In this document: one piece after another, positions 10,159-20,651 of the stretch
How positions within the stretch are numbered: the first letter of the stretch is position 1
How the letters are laid out: the number at the start of each line of letters is the position of its first letter
NCBI RefSeq assembly: GCF_000003605.2
Contig: NW_003155052.1
Coordinates: 1-26,866, forward strand
DNA: 26,866 nucleotides
Reading direction: 5' to 3'
Source: Saccoglossus kowalevskii
Lineage: Eukaryota; Hemichordata; Enteropneusta; Harrimaniidae
The notes under the pieces: model-generated
The model's input: only the letters and a program-made list of their open reading frames with translations
Databases searched by the model: none
Told to the model about the DNA's origin: nothing
Position numbers and translations under genes: made by a program

Positions 10159-10774
10159 GGCGTGATTAGTGAAAATCATACTGACAGCCGTGATTGGTGG
10201 GAATCATATTGACAGTCGTGATTAGTGGGAATCACATTGGCAGTCGTGATTAGTGTGAATCATATTGAGAGTCGTGATTAGTGGGAATCATATTGACAGT
10301 CGTGGTTAGTGGGAATCACATTGACAGGCGTGATTAGTGAAAATCATTTTCACAATCGTGATTAGTGGGAATCATGTTGACAGTCGTGATTAGTGGGAAT
10401 CATATTGACAGTCGTGATTAGTGGGAATCACATTGACAGTCGTGATTAGTGGAAATCAAATTGACAGTCGTGATTAGTGGGAATCAAATTGACAGTCGTG
10501 ATTAGTGGGAATCATATTGACAGTCGTGATTAGTGGGAATCATATTGACAGTCGCGATTATTAGGAATCATATTGACAGTCGTGATTGGTGGGAATCATA
10601 TTGACAGCCGTGATTACTGGGAATCATATTGACAGTCATGATTAGTGGGAATCATATTGACAGCCATGATTTGTGGGAATCACATTGACAGGCGTGATTA
10701 GTGGGAATCACATTGACAGTCGTGATTAGTGGGAATCATATTGACAGCCGTGATTAGTGGGAATCATATTGACA
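10159..10774 (+). repeat. Module B - L6 - A1-A6
   Basis: Block B at 10159-10382 (B1 with an added G14A; B7 followed by CACAATCG), L6 at 10383-10550, A1-A6 at 10551-10718, then a consensus and a T2C unit. The truncation after A6 matches 5256-5815 and 14722-15057. With the X block that follows, the B-to-B distance is 1008 bp (36 units). Confidence 0.87.
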
Positions 10775-11166
10775 GTCGTGATTAGTGGAAATCATACTGA
10801 CAGCCGTGATTAGTGGGAATCATATTGACAGTCGTAATTAGTGGGAAGCAAATTGACAGTCGTGATTAGTGGGAATAATATTGACAGTCATGATTATGGG
10901 GAATCATATTGGCAGGCGTGATTAGTGGGAATCATATTGACAGGCGTGATTAGTGGGAATCATATTGACAGTCGAGATTAGTGGGAATCATATTGACAGC
11001 CGTGATTAGTGGGAATCATATTGACATGCGTGATTAGTGGAAATCATATTAACAGTCGTGATTAGTAGGAATCATATTGGCAGTCGTGATTAGTGGGAAT
11101 CATATTGACAGGCGTGATTAGTGGGAATCATATTGACAGTCGTGATTAGTGGGAATCACATTGACA
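10775..11166 (+). repeat. Block X, complete 14-unit copy
   Basis: Units in order: G15A/T23C; T2C; GGGAAGCAAATT with GTCGTAATTAG; AATAAT; GTCATGATTATGGGG with TTGGCA; two T2G; GTCGAG; T2C; the TGCG-starting unit with ATTAACA; GTAGG with TTGGCA; consensus; T2G; T21C. Near-identical copies are at 6659-7050 and 23983-24374. It ends exactly at block B (11167). Confidence 0.87.
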
Positions 11167-12090
11167 GGCGTGATTAGTGGAAATCATACTGACAGCCGTG
11201 ATTGGTGGGAATCATATTGACAGTCGTGATTAGTGGGAATCACATTGGCAGTCGTGATTAGTGTGAATCATATTGAGAGTCGTGATTAGTGGGAATCATA
11301 TTGACAGTCGTGGTTAGTGGGAATCACATTGACAGGCGTGATTAGTGAAAATCATTTTCACAGTCGTGATTAGTGGGAATCATGTTGACAGTCGTGATTA
11401 GTGGGAATCATATTGACAGTCGTGATTAGTGGGAATCATATTGACAGTCGTGATTAGTGGGAATCATATTGACAGTCGTGATTAGTGGGAATCATATTGA
11501 CAGTCGTGATTAGTGGGAATCATATTGACAGTCGCGATTATTAGGAATCATATTGACAGTCGTGATTGGTGGGAATCATATTGACAGCCGTGATTACTGG
11601 GAATCATATTGACAGTCATGATTAGTGGGAATCATATTGACAGCCATGATTTGTGGGAATCACATTGACAGGCGTGATTAGTGGGAATCACATTGACAGT
11701 CGTGATTAGTTGGAATGACATTTGCAGTCGTGATTAGCGGGAATCATATTGACAGTCGTGATTAGTGGGAATCATATTGACAGTCGTGATTAGTAGGAAT
11801 CATATTGGCAGTCGTGATTAGTGGGAATCATATTGACAGGCGTGATTAGTGGGAATCATATTGACAGTCGTGATTAGTGGGAATCACATTGACAGGCGTG
11901 ATTAGTGGAAATCATACTGACATCCGTGATTGGTGGGAATCATATTGACAGTCGTGATTAGTGGGAATCACATTGGCAGTCGTGATTAGTGGGAATCAAA
12001 TTGACAGTCGTGATTAGTGGGAATCATATTGACAGTCATGATTAGTGGGAATCATATTGACAGTCGTGATTAGTGGGAATCACATTGACA
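11167..12090 (+). repeat. Module B - L5 - A and following mixed units
   Basis: Block B at 11167-11390, L5 at 11391-11530, A1-A8 at 11531-11754, one inserted consensus unit, then A9 at 11783. Units to 12090 repeat the X13-X14, B1, TCCG-starting B2 and B3 order also seen at 8423-8600. No indel in this stretch. Confidence 0.8.
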
Positions 12091-12312
12091 GTCCTGATTA
12101 ATGGGAATCACATTGACAGTCGTGATTACTTGGAATGACATTTGCAGCCGTGATTAACGGGAATCATATTGACAGTCGTGATTAGTGGGAATCATATTGA
12201 CAGTCGTGATTATTATAATCATATTGGCAGTCGTGATTACTGGGAATCATATTGACAGGCGTGATTAGTGGGAATCATATTGACAGTCGTGATTACTGGG
12301 ATCATACTGACA
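12091..12312 (+). repeat. Degenerate patch, eight units
   Basis: Six of eight units carry private changes around positions 10-15: GTCCTGATTAATGGG, GATTACTTGG, GATTAACGG, GATTATTATAATC (27 bp), GATTACTGGG and GATTACTGGGATC (27 bp). The stretch aligns with the region right of 8675, where these changes are absent. Two deletions shift the register by -2. Local low sequence accuracy or an older diverged segment are both possible. Confidence 0.75.
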
Positions 12313-12984
12313 GCCGTGATTAGTGGGAATCATATTGACAGTCGTGATTAGTGGGAATCATATTGACAGTCGTGATTAGTGGGAATCACATTGACAGGCG
12401 TGATTAGTGGAAATCATACTGACAGCCGTGATTGGTGGGAATCATATTGACAGTCGTGATTAGTGGGAATCACATTGACAGGCGTGATTAGTGAAAATCA
12501 TTTTCACAGTCGTGATTAGTGGCAATCATGTTGACAGTCGTGATTAGTGGGAATCATATTGACAGTCGTGATTAGTGGGAATCATATTGACAGTCGTGAT
12601 TAGTGGGAATCATATTGACAGCCGTGATTAGTGGGAATCATATTGACAGTCATGATTAGTGGGAATCATATTGACAGTCGTGATTAGTGGGAATCATATT
12701 GACAGTCGTGATTATTAGGAATCATATTGACAGTCGTGATTGGTGGGAATCATATTGACAGCCGTGATTACTGGGAATCATATTGACAGTCATGATTAGT
12801 GGGAATCATATTGACAGCCATGATTTGTGGGAATCACATTGACAGGCGTGATTAGTGGGAATCACATTGACAGTCGTGATTAGTTGGAATGACATTTGCA
12901 GTCGTGATTAGCGGGAATCATATTGACAGTCGTGATTAGTAGGAATCATATTGGCAGTCGTGATTAGTGGGAATCATATTGTCA
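12313..12984 (+). repeat. Compact B, linker with G4A unit, full block A
   Basis: Three units lead to the five-unit compact B at 12397-12536, sharing GGCAATCATG with 7835-7862. Six units at 12537-12704 form an unusual linker containing a T2C and a G4A unit. Block A at 12705-12984 is complete, but A1 keeps T at position 5 (GTCGTGATTATTAGG). Confidence 0.82.
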
Positions 12985-13499
12985 GGCGTGATTAGTGGGA
13001 ATCACATTGGCAGTCGTGATTAGTGGGAATCATATTGACAGTCGTGATTAGTTGGAATGACATTGGCAGTCGTGATTAGTGGGAATCATATTGACAGGCG
13101 TGATTAGTGGGAATCATATTGACAGTCGTGATTAGTGGGAATCATATTGACAGTCGTGATTAGTGGGAATCACATTGACCGTCATGATTAGTGGGAATCA
13201 AATTGACAGTCGTGATTAGTGGGAATCATATTGACAGTCGCGATTATTAGGAATCATATTGACAGTCGTGATTAGTGGGAATCATATTGACAGTCGTGAT
13301 TAGTGGGAATCATATTGACAGTCGTGATTAGTGGGAATCATATTGACAGTCGTGATTAGTGGGAATCATATTGACAGTCGCGATTATTAGGAATCATATT
13401 GACAGTCGTGATTAGTGGGAATCACATTGACAGTCGTGATTAGTTGGAATGACATTGGCAGTCGTGATTAGCGGGAATCATATTGACAGTCGTGATTAG
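12985..13499 (+). repeat. Mixed linker and A-prime fragments
   Basis: Mostly consensus and T21C units with two TTGGAATGACATTGGCA units and two A1 units (GTCGCGATTATTAGG). The GACCGTCATGATTAG change at about 13177-13191 recurs at 16649-16663, exactly 3472 bp (124 units) away, followed by the same T21A unit and A1. No coding content. Confidence 0.62.
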
Positions 13500-13685
13500 T
13501 GGAATCATATTGACAGTCGAGATTAGTGGAAATCATACTGACAGCCGTGATAGTGGGAATCATATTGACAGTCGTGATTAGTGGAAATCATATTAACAGT
13601 CGTGATAGTAGAGAATCATATTGAGCAGTCGTGATTAGTGGAGAATCATATTGACAGGCGTGATTAGTGGAGAATCATATTGACA
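13500..13685 (+). repeat. Indel cluster with inserted A residues
   Basis: Seven single-base indels in about seven units: GTGGAATC (loss), GTGATAGTGGG (loss), GATAGTAGAGAATC (loss plus gain), TTGAGCAG (gain), and GTGGAGAATC twice (gains); net +1. Four of the gains place an A inside or beside a G run, a pattern not seen elsewhere in the window. To the left the region resembles A-prime, to the right a module identical to 4752-5527 begins, so the cluster sits at a block junction. Confidence 0.85.
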
Positions 13686-14461
13686 GTCGTGATTAGTGGG
13701 AATCACATTGACAGGCGTGATTAGTGGAAATCATACTGACAGCCGTGATTGGTGGGAATCATATTGACAGTCGTGATTAGTGGGAATCACATTGGCAGTC
13801 GTGATTAGTGTGAATCATATTGAGAGTCGTGATTAGTGGGAATCATATTGACAGTCGTGGTTAGTGGGAATCACATTGACAGGCGTGATTAGTGAAAATC
13901 ATTTTCACAGTCGTGATTAGTGGGAATCATGTTGACAGTCGTGATTAGTGGGAATCATATTGACAGTCGTGATTAGTGGGAATCATATTGACAGTCGTGA
14001 TTAGTGGGAATCATATTGACAGTCGTGATTAGTGGGAATCATATTGACAGTCGTGATTAGTGGGAATCATATTGACAGTCGCGATTATTAGGAATCATAT
14101 TGACAGTCGTGATTGGTGGGAATCATATTGACAGGCGTGATTAGTGGGAATCATATTGACAGTCGTGATTAGTGGGAATCACATTGACAGGCGTGATTAG
14201 TGGAAATCATACTGACAGCCGTGATTGGTGGGAATCATATTGACAGTCGTGATTAGTGGGAATCACATTGGCAGTCGTGATTAGTGTGAATCATATTGAG
14301 AGTCGTGATTAGTGGGAATCATATTGACAGTCGTGGTTAGTGGGAATCACATTGACAGGCGTGATTAGTGAAAATCATTTTCACAGTCGTGATTAGTGGG
14401 AATCATGTTGACAGTCGTGATTAGTGGGAATCATATTGACAGTCGTGATTAGTGGGAATCA
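13686..14461 (+). repeat. 776-bp segment identical to 4752-5527
   Basis: One T21C unit, block B (13714-13937), L5 (13938-14077), A1-A2 (14078-14133), two units, a second block B (14190-14413) and the start of a linker. Read side by side with 4752-5527 I saw no mismatch. The two loci are 8934 bp apart. They part at 14462, where this copy continues with L5 and the left copy with L6. Confidence 0.85.
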
Positions 14462-15057
14462 TATTGACAGTCGTGATTAGTGGGAATCATATTGACAGTC
14501 GTGATTAGTGGGAATCATATTGACAGTCGTGATTAGTGGGAATCATATTGACAGTCGCGATTATTAGGAATCATATTGACAGTCGTGATTGGTGGGAATC
14601 ATATTGACAGGCGTGATTAGTGGGAATCATATTGACAGTCGTGATTAGTGGGAATCACATTGACAGGCGTGATTAGTGAAAATCATTTTCACAGTCGTGA
14701 TTAGTGGGAATCATGTTGACAGTCGTGATTAGTGGGAATCATATTGACAGTCGTGATTAGTGGGAATCACATTGACAGTCGTGATTAGTGGAAATCAAAT
14801 TGACAGTCGTGATTAGTGGGAATCAAATTGACAGTCGTGATTAGTGGGAATCATATTGACAGTCGTGATTAGTGGGAATCATATTGACAGTCGCGATTAT
14901 TAGGAATCATATTGACAGTCGTGATTGGTGGGAATCATATTGACAGCCGTGATTACTGGGAATCATATTGACAGTCATGAGTAGTGGGAATCATATTGAC
15001 AGCCATGATTTGTGGGAATCACATTGACAGGCGTGATTAGTGGGAATCACATTGACA
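14462..15057 (+). repeat. L5, A1-A2, B7-B8, L6 and A1-A6
   Basis: The L5 begun at 14414 ends at 14553. A1-A2 (14554-14609) and two units lead to a bare B7-B8 pair (14666-14721), the junction also seen at 3941-4108. L6 is at 14722-14889 and A1-A6 at 14890-15057 (A4 with GTCATGAGTAG). The content of this stretch combines junctions found separately at about 4.0 kb and 5.5 kb. Confidence 0.82.
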
Positions 15058-16484
15058 GTCGTGATTAGTGGGAATCATATTGACAGCCGTGATTAGTGGG
15101 AATCATATTGACAGTCGTGATTAGTGGAAATCATACTGACAGCCGTGATTAGTGGGATCATATTGACAGTCGTGATTAGTGGGAAGCAAATTGACAGTCG
15201 TGATTAGTGGGAATCATATTGACAGTCGTGATTGGTGGGAATCATATTGACAGCCGTGATTACTGGGAATCATATTGACAGTCATGATTAGTGGGAATCA
15301 TATTGACAGCCATGATTTGTGGGAATCACATTGACAGGCGTGATTAGTGGGAATCACATTGACAGTCGTGATTAGTTGGAATGACACTTGCAGTCGTGAT
15401 TAGCGGGAATCATATTGACAGTCGTGATTAGTAGGAATCATATTGGCAGTCGTGATTAGTGGGAATCATATTGTCAGGCGTGATTAGTGGGAATCACATT
15501 GGCAGTCGTGATTAGTGGGAATCATATTGACAGTCGTGATTAGTGGGAATCATATTGGCAGGCGTGATTAGTGGGAATCATATTGACAGGCGTGATTAGT
15601 GGGAATCATATTGACAGTCGAGATTAGTGGGAATCATATTGACTGCCGTGATTAGTGGGAATCATATTGACATGCGTGATTAGTGGAAATCATATTGACA
15701 GTCGTGATTAGTAGGAATCATATTGGCAGTCGTGATTAGTGGGAATCATATTGACAGCCGTGATTAGTGGGAATCATATTGACAGTCGTGATTAGTGGGA
15801 ATCACATTGACAGGCGTGATTAGTGGAAATCATACTGACAGCCGTGATTGGTGGGAATCATATTGACAGTCGTGATTAGTGGGAATCACATTGGCAGTCG
15901 TGATTAGTGTGAATCATATTGAGAGTCGTGATTAGTGGGAATCATATTGAGAGTCGTGATTAGTGGGAATCACATTGACAGGCGTGATTAGTGAAAATCA
16001 TTTTCGCAGTCGTGATTAGTGGGAATCATGTTGACAGTCGTGATTAGTGGGAATCATATTGACAGTCGTGATTAGTGGGAATCACATTGACAGTCGTGAT
16101 TAGTGGAAATCAAATTGACAGTCGTGATTAGTGGGAATCAAATTGACAGTCGTGATTAGTGGGAATCATATTGACAGTCGTGATTAGTGGGAATCATATT
16201 GACAGTCGCGATTATTAGGAATCATATTGACAGTCGTGATTGGTGGGAATCATATTGACAGCCGTGATTACTGGGAATCATATTGACAGTCATGATTAGT
16301 GGGAATCATATTGACAGCCATGATTTGTGGGAATCACATTGACAGGCGTGATTAGTGGGAATCACATTGACAGTCGTGATTAGTTGGAATGACATTTGCA
16401 GTCGTGATTAGCGGGAATCATATTGACAGTCGTGATTAGTAGGAATCATATTGGCAGTCGTGATTAGTGGGAATCATATTGTCA
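15058..16484 (+). repeat. Left copy of a 1.6-1.9 kb tandem duplication
   Basis: Contains a GGGAAGCAAATT unit (15181), A2-A10 at 15225-15476 with the private TGACACTTGCAG form of A7, a nine-unit insert with X-like units including GACTGCCG, block B at 15813-16036 with B7 ending TTTTCGCAG, L6 at 16037-16204 and complete A at 16205-16484. One base is lost near 15158 (GTGGGATCA). The private TGACACTT and TTTTCGCAG changes recur only in the right copy. Confidence 0.82.
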
Positions 16485-16975
16485 GGCGTGATTAGTGAAA
16501 ATCATATTGGCAGTCGTGATTAGTGGGAATCATATTGACAGTCGTGGTTAGTGGGAATCACATTGACAGGCGTGATTAGTGGAAATCATTTTCACAGTCG
16601 TGATTAGTGGGAATCATATTGACAGTCGTGATTAGTGGGAATCACATTGACCGTCATGATTAGTGGGAATCAAATTGACAGTCGTGATTAGTGGGAATCA
16701 TATTGACAGTCGCGATTATTAGGAATCATATTGACAGTCGTGATTAGTGGGAATCATATTGACAGTCGTGATTAGTGGGAATCATATTGACAGCCGTGAT
16801 TAGTGGGAATCATATTGACAGTCATGATTAGTGGGAATCATATTGACAGACGTGATTAGTGGGAATCACATTGACAGTCGTGATTAGTGGGAATCACATT
16901 GACAGTCGTGATTAGTTGGAATGACATTGACAGTCGTGATTAGCGGGAATCATATTGACAGTCGTGATTAGTGGG
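16485..16975 (+). repeat. Precursor-type B units and block A-prime
   Basis: A B6 unit (16541) is followed at 16569 by a B7 precursor lacking G14A. Units with GACCGTCATG and T21A lead to the nine-unit A-prime at 16709-16960, which matches 2207-2458 in order. One unit reads GACGTGATTAG. This older-looking segment is sandwiched between the two copies of the 15-18 kb duplication. Confidence 0.72.
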
Positions 16976-17827
16976 AATCATATTGACAGTCGTGATTAGT
17001 GGAAATCATACTGACAGCCGTGATTAGTGGGAATCATATTGACAGTCGTGATTAGTGGGAAGCAAATTGACAGTCGTGATTAGTGGGAATCATATTGACA
17101 GTCGTGATTGGTGGGAATCATATTGACAGCCGTGATTACTGGGAATCATATTGACAGTCATGATTAGTGGGAATCATATTGACAGCCATGATTTGTGGGA
17201 ATCACATTGACAGGCGTGATTAGTGGGAATCACATTGACAGTCGTGATTAGTTGGAATGACACTTGCAGTCGTGATTAGCGGGAATCATATTGACAGTCG
17301 TGATTAGTAGGAATCATATTGGCAGTCGTGATTAGTGGGAATCATATTGGCAGTCGTGATTAGTGGGAATCATATTGACAGCCGTGATTAGTGGGAATCA
17401 TATTGACAGTCGTGATTAGTGGGAATCACATTGACAGGCGTGATTAGTGGAAATCATACTGACAGCCGTGATTGGTGGGAATCATATTGACAGTCGTGAT
17501 TAGTGGGAATCACATTGGCAGTCGTGATTAGTGTGAATCATATTGAGAGTCGTGATTAGTGGGAATCATATTGAGAGTCGTGATTAGTGGGAATCACATT
17601 GACAGGCGTGATTAGTGAAAATCATTTTCGCAGTCGTGATTAGTGGGAATCATGTTGACAGTCGTGATTAGTGGGAATCATATTGACAGTCGTGATTAGT
17701 GGGAATCACATTGACAGTCGTGATTAGTGGAAATCAAATTGACAGTCGGATTAGTGGGAATCAAATTGACAGTCGTGATTAGTGGGAATCATATTGACAG
17801 TCGTAATTAGTGGGAATCATATTGACA
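16976..17827 (+). repeat. Right copy of the 1.6-1.9 kb tandem duplication
   Basis: GGGAAGCAAATT at 17057, A2-A9 at 17101-17324 with TGACACTTGCAG, then the units matching 15721 onward, block B at 17437-17660 with TTTTCGCAG, and L6 at 17661-17827. The offset from the left copy is 1876 bp (67 units) before 17324 and 1624 bp (58 units) after it, so nine units (252 bp) are absent here. L6 holds GTCGGATTAG (one base lost) and GTCGTAATTAG. Confidence 0.83.
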
Positions 17828-18050
17828 GTCGCGATTAGTAGGAATCATACTCCCAGTCGGGATTGATATGAATCACAGTGACATCCGGGATTAATGGGAA
17901 TCATGTTGACAGTCGCGATTCGTGGGAATCATATTGACAGACGGGATATGTGGGAATCACTTTGACAGGCGTGATTAGTGGGAATCACGGGGACAGTCGG
18001 CATTAGTTGGAATGACATTAACAGTCGGGTGAGCGGGAATCATATTGACA
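17828..18050 (+). repeat. Heavily substituted copy of A1-A8
   Basis: Aligned with 16205-16428, each of eight units keeps its A-block identity but carries three to six extra substitutions, about 30 in total, plus one deletion in the last unit (GTCGGGTGAGCGGG). Examples are TACTCCCA, GATTGATATG, CAGTGACATCCGGG, GACGGGATATG and CACGGGGACAG. Many changes introduce G or C. A9 and A10 (18051-18106) on the right are unaltered. Everywhere else copies of A differ by only a few bases. Confidence 0.88.
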
Positions 18051-18750
18051 GTCGTGATTAGTAGGAATCATATTGGCAGTCGTGATTAGTGGGAATCATA
18101 TTGTCAGGCGTGATTAGTGGGAATCACATTGGCAGTCGTGATTAGTGGGAATCATATTGACAGTCGTGATTAGTGGGAATCATATTGACAGTCGTGATTA
18201 GTGGGAATCACATTGACAGGCGTGATTAGTGGAAATCATTTTGACAGTCGTGATTAGTGGGAATCATATTGACAGTCGTGATTAGTGGGAATCATATTGA
18301 CAGTCGTGATTAGTGGGAATCAAATTGACAGTCGTGATTAGTGGGAATCATATTGACAGCCGTGATTAGTGGGAATCACATTGGCAGTCGTGATTAGTGG
18401 GAATCATATTGACAGTCGTGATTAGAGGAAATCATATTGACAGTCGTGATTAGTGGAAATCACATTTACAGTCGTGATTAGTGGGAATCAAATTGACAGT
18501 CGTGATTAGTGGGAATCATATTGACAATCGTGATTAGTGGGAATCACATTGACAGGCGTGATTAGTGGAAATCATATTGACAGTCGTGATTAGTGGGAAT
18601 CATATTGACAGTCGTGATTAGTGGGAATCACATTGACAGCCGTGATTAGTGGGAATCACATTGACAGGCGTGATTAGTGGAAATCATATTGACAGTCGTG
18701 ATTAGTGGGAATCATATTGACAGTCGTGATTAGTGGGAATCATATTGACA
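18051..18750 (+). repeat. End of the A/B domain and transition to C-type units
   Basis: A9-A10 at 18051-18106, then mostly consensus, T21C and T2G units. Unit 18219-18246 carries T2G, G15A and A22T, an intermediate toward the B7 palindrome. The segment about 18330-18702, marked by GATTAGAGGAAATC, CACATTTACAG and TTGACAATCG, matches about 21071-21443 (offset 2741 bp). Confidence 0.75.
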
Positions 18751-19342
18751 GTCGGGATTAGTGGGAATCACATTGACAGTCGTGATTATTGGGAATCATA
18801 TTGACAGCCGTGATTAGTGGGAATCACATTGAGAGGCGTGATTAGTGGGAATCATATTGACAGTCATGATTATTGGGAATCATATTGGCAGGCGTGATTA
18901 GTGTGAATCATATTGACAGGCGTGATTAGTGGGAATCATATTGGCAGTCGTGATTAGTGGGAATCATATTGACAGCCGTGATTAGTGGGAATCACATTGA
19001 CAGGCGTGATTAGTGGAAATCATATTGACAGTCGTGATTAGTGGGAATCATATTGACAGTCGTGATTAGTTGGAATCATATTGACAGCCGTGATTAGTGG
19101 GAATCACATTGACAGGCGTGATTAGTGGAAATCATATTGACAGTCGTGATTAGTGGGAATCATATTGACAGTCGTGATTAGTGGGAATCATATTGACAGT
19201 CGAGATTAGTGGGAATCACATTGACAGTCGTGATTATTGGGAATCATATTGACAGCCGTGATTAGTGGGAATCACATTGACAGCCGTGATTAGTGGGAAT
19301 CACATTGACAGGCGTGATTAGTGGAAATCATATTGACAGTCG
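18751..19342 (+). repeat. Block C, full copy plus partial copy
   Basis: C1 (T5G) to C12 at 18751-19086, with the G14T form of C6 and C12 carrying GTTGG. T2C, T2G and consensus units follow, then C1 (T5A) at 19199, C2, C3 without C27G and a doubled T2C unit. The order of 1479-1814 is reproduced here about 17 kb away. Confidence 0.82.
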
Positions 19343-20207
19343 TGATTATTGGGAATCATATTGGCAGGCGTGATTAGTGGGAATCATATTTACAGGCGTG
19401 ATTAGTGGGAATCATATTGGCAGTCGTGATTAGTGGGAATCATATTGACAGCCGTGATTAGTGGGAATCACATTGACAGGCGTGATTAGTGGAAATCATA
19501 TTGACAGTCGTGATTAGTGGGACTTATATTGACAGTCGTGATTATTGGGAATCATATTGACAGCCGTGATTAGTGGGAATCACATTGACAGGCGTGATTA
19601 GTGGGAATCATATTGACAGTCATGATTATTGAGAATCATATTGGCAGGCGTGATTAGTGGGAATCATATTGACAGTCGTGATTAGTGGGAATCATATTGG
19701 CAGTCGTGATTAGTGGGAATCATATTGACAGCCGTGATTAGTGGGAATCACATTGGCAGTCGTGATTAGTGGCAATCATATTGACAGTCGTGATTAGTGG
19801 GAATCATATTGACAGCCGTGATTAGTGGGAATCACATTGACAGGCGTGATTAGTGGAAATCATATTGACAGTGGTGATTAGTGGGAATCATATTGACAGT
19901 CGTGATTAGTGGGAATCATATTGACAGTCGAGATTAGTGGGAATCACATTGACAGTCGTGATTATTGGGAATGATATTGACAGCCGTGATTAGTGGGAAT
20001 CACATTGAGAGGCGTGATTAGTGGGAATCATATTGACAGTCATGATTATTGGGAATCATATTGGCAGGCGTGATTAGTGGGAATCATATTGACAGGCGTG
20101 ATTAGTGGGAATCATATTGGCAGTCGTGATTAGTGGGAATCACTTTGACAGGCGTGATTAGTGGGAATCATATTGGCAGTCGTGATTAGTGGGAATCATA
20201 TTGACAG
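19343..20207 (+). repeat. 865-bp segment duplicated at 25863-26727
   Basis: C-type units with private marks: CATATTTACAGG, GGGACTTATATTG (19521), GATTATTGAGAATC, GGCAATCATATTG (19771), CAGTGGTGATTAG (19871) and ATGATATTG (19971). All recur 6520 bp to the right. I saw two mismatches: 19574 T against C at 26094, and 20144 T against A at 26664. Confidence 0.88.
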
Positions 20208-20315
20208 CCGTGACTAGTGGGAATCACATTGACAGTCGTGATTAGTGGAATCAAATTGACAGGCGTGATAGTGGGAATCATATGACAGTCGTGATTAGTG
20301 GAAATCATATTCACA
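20208..20315 (+). repeat. Small deletion cluster at a junction
   Basis: GTGACTAG at 20211, then three one-base losses within about 40 bases: GTGGAATCAAATTG, GTGATAGTGGG and CATATGACAG, shifting the register by -3. It lies between the duplicated 865-bp segment and a run of 12 perfect units, so it marks a boundary between two differently aged segments. Confidence 0.8.
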
Positions 20316-20651
20316 GTCGTGATTAGTGGGAATCATATTGACAGTCGTGATTAGTGGGAATCATATTGACAGTCGTGATTAGTGGGAATCATATTGACAG
20401 TCGTGATTAGTGGGAATCATATTGACAGTCGTGATTAGTGGGAATCATATTGACAGTCGTGATTAGTGGGAATCATATTGACAGTCGTGATTAGTGGGAA
20501 TCATATTGACAGTCGTGATTAGTGGGAATCATATTGACAGTCGTGATTAGTGGGAATCATATTGACAGTCGTGATTAGTGGGAATCATATTGACAGTCGT
20601 GATTAGTGGGAATCATATTGACAGTCGTGATTAGTGGGAATCATATTGACA
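20316..20651 (+). repeat. Twelve consecutive perfect consensus units
   Basis: The longest exact run in the window: 12 units, 336 bp, with no substitution, bounded by a TATTCACAG unit on the left and a T21C unit on the right. I take the consensus from here. Such purity implies very recent expansion by slippage or exchange, or that reads from many loci were merged. Confidence 0.95.

Noticed and set aside
17828-18050. Inserted foreign element in the divergent patch
   Set aside because: Every unit still aligns to A1-A8 in order with nearly unchanged length, so it is the same repeat with substitutions, not an insertion.
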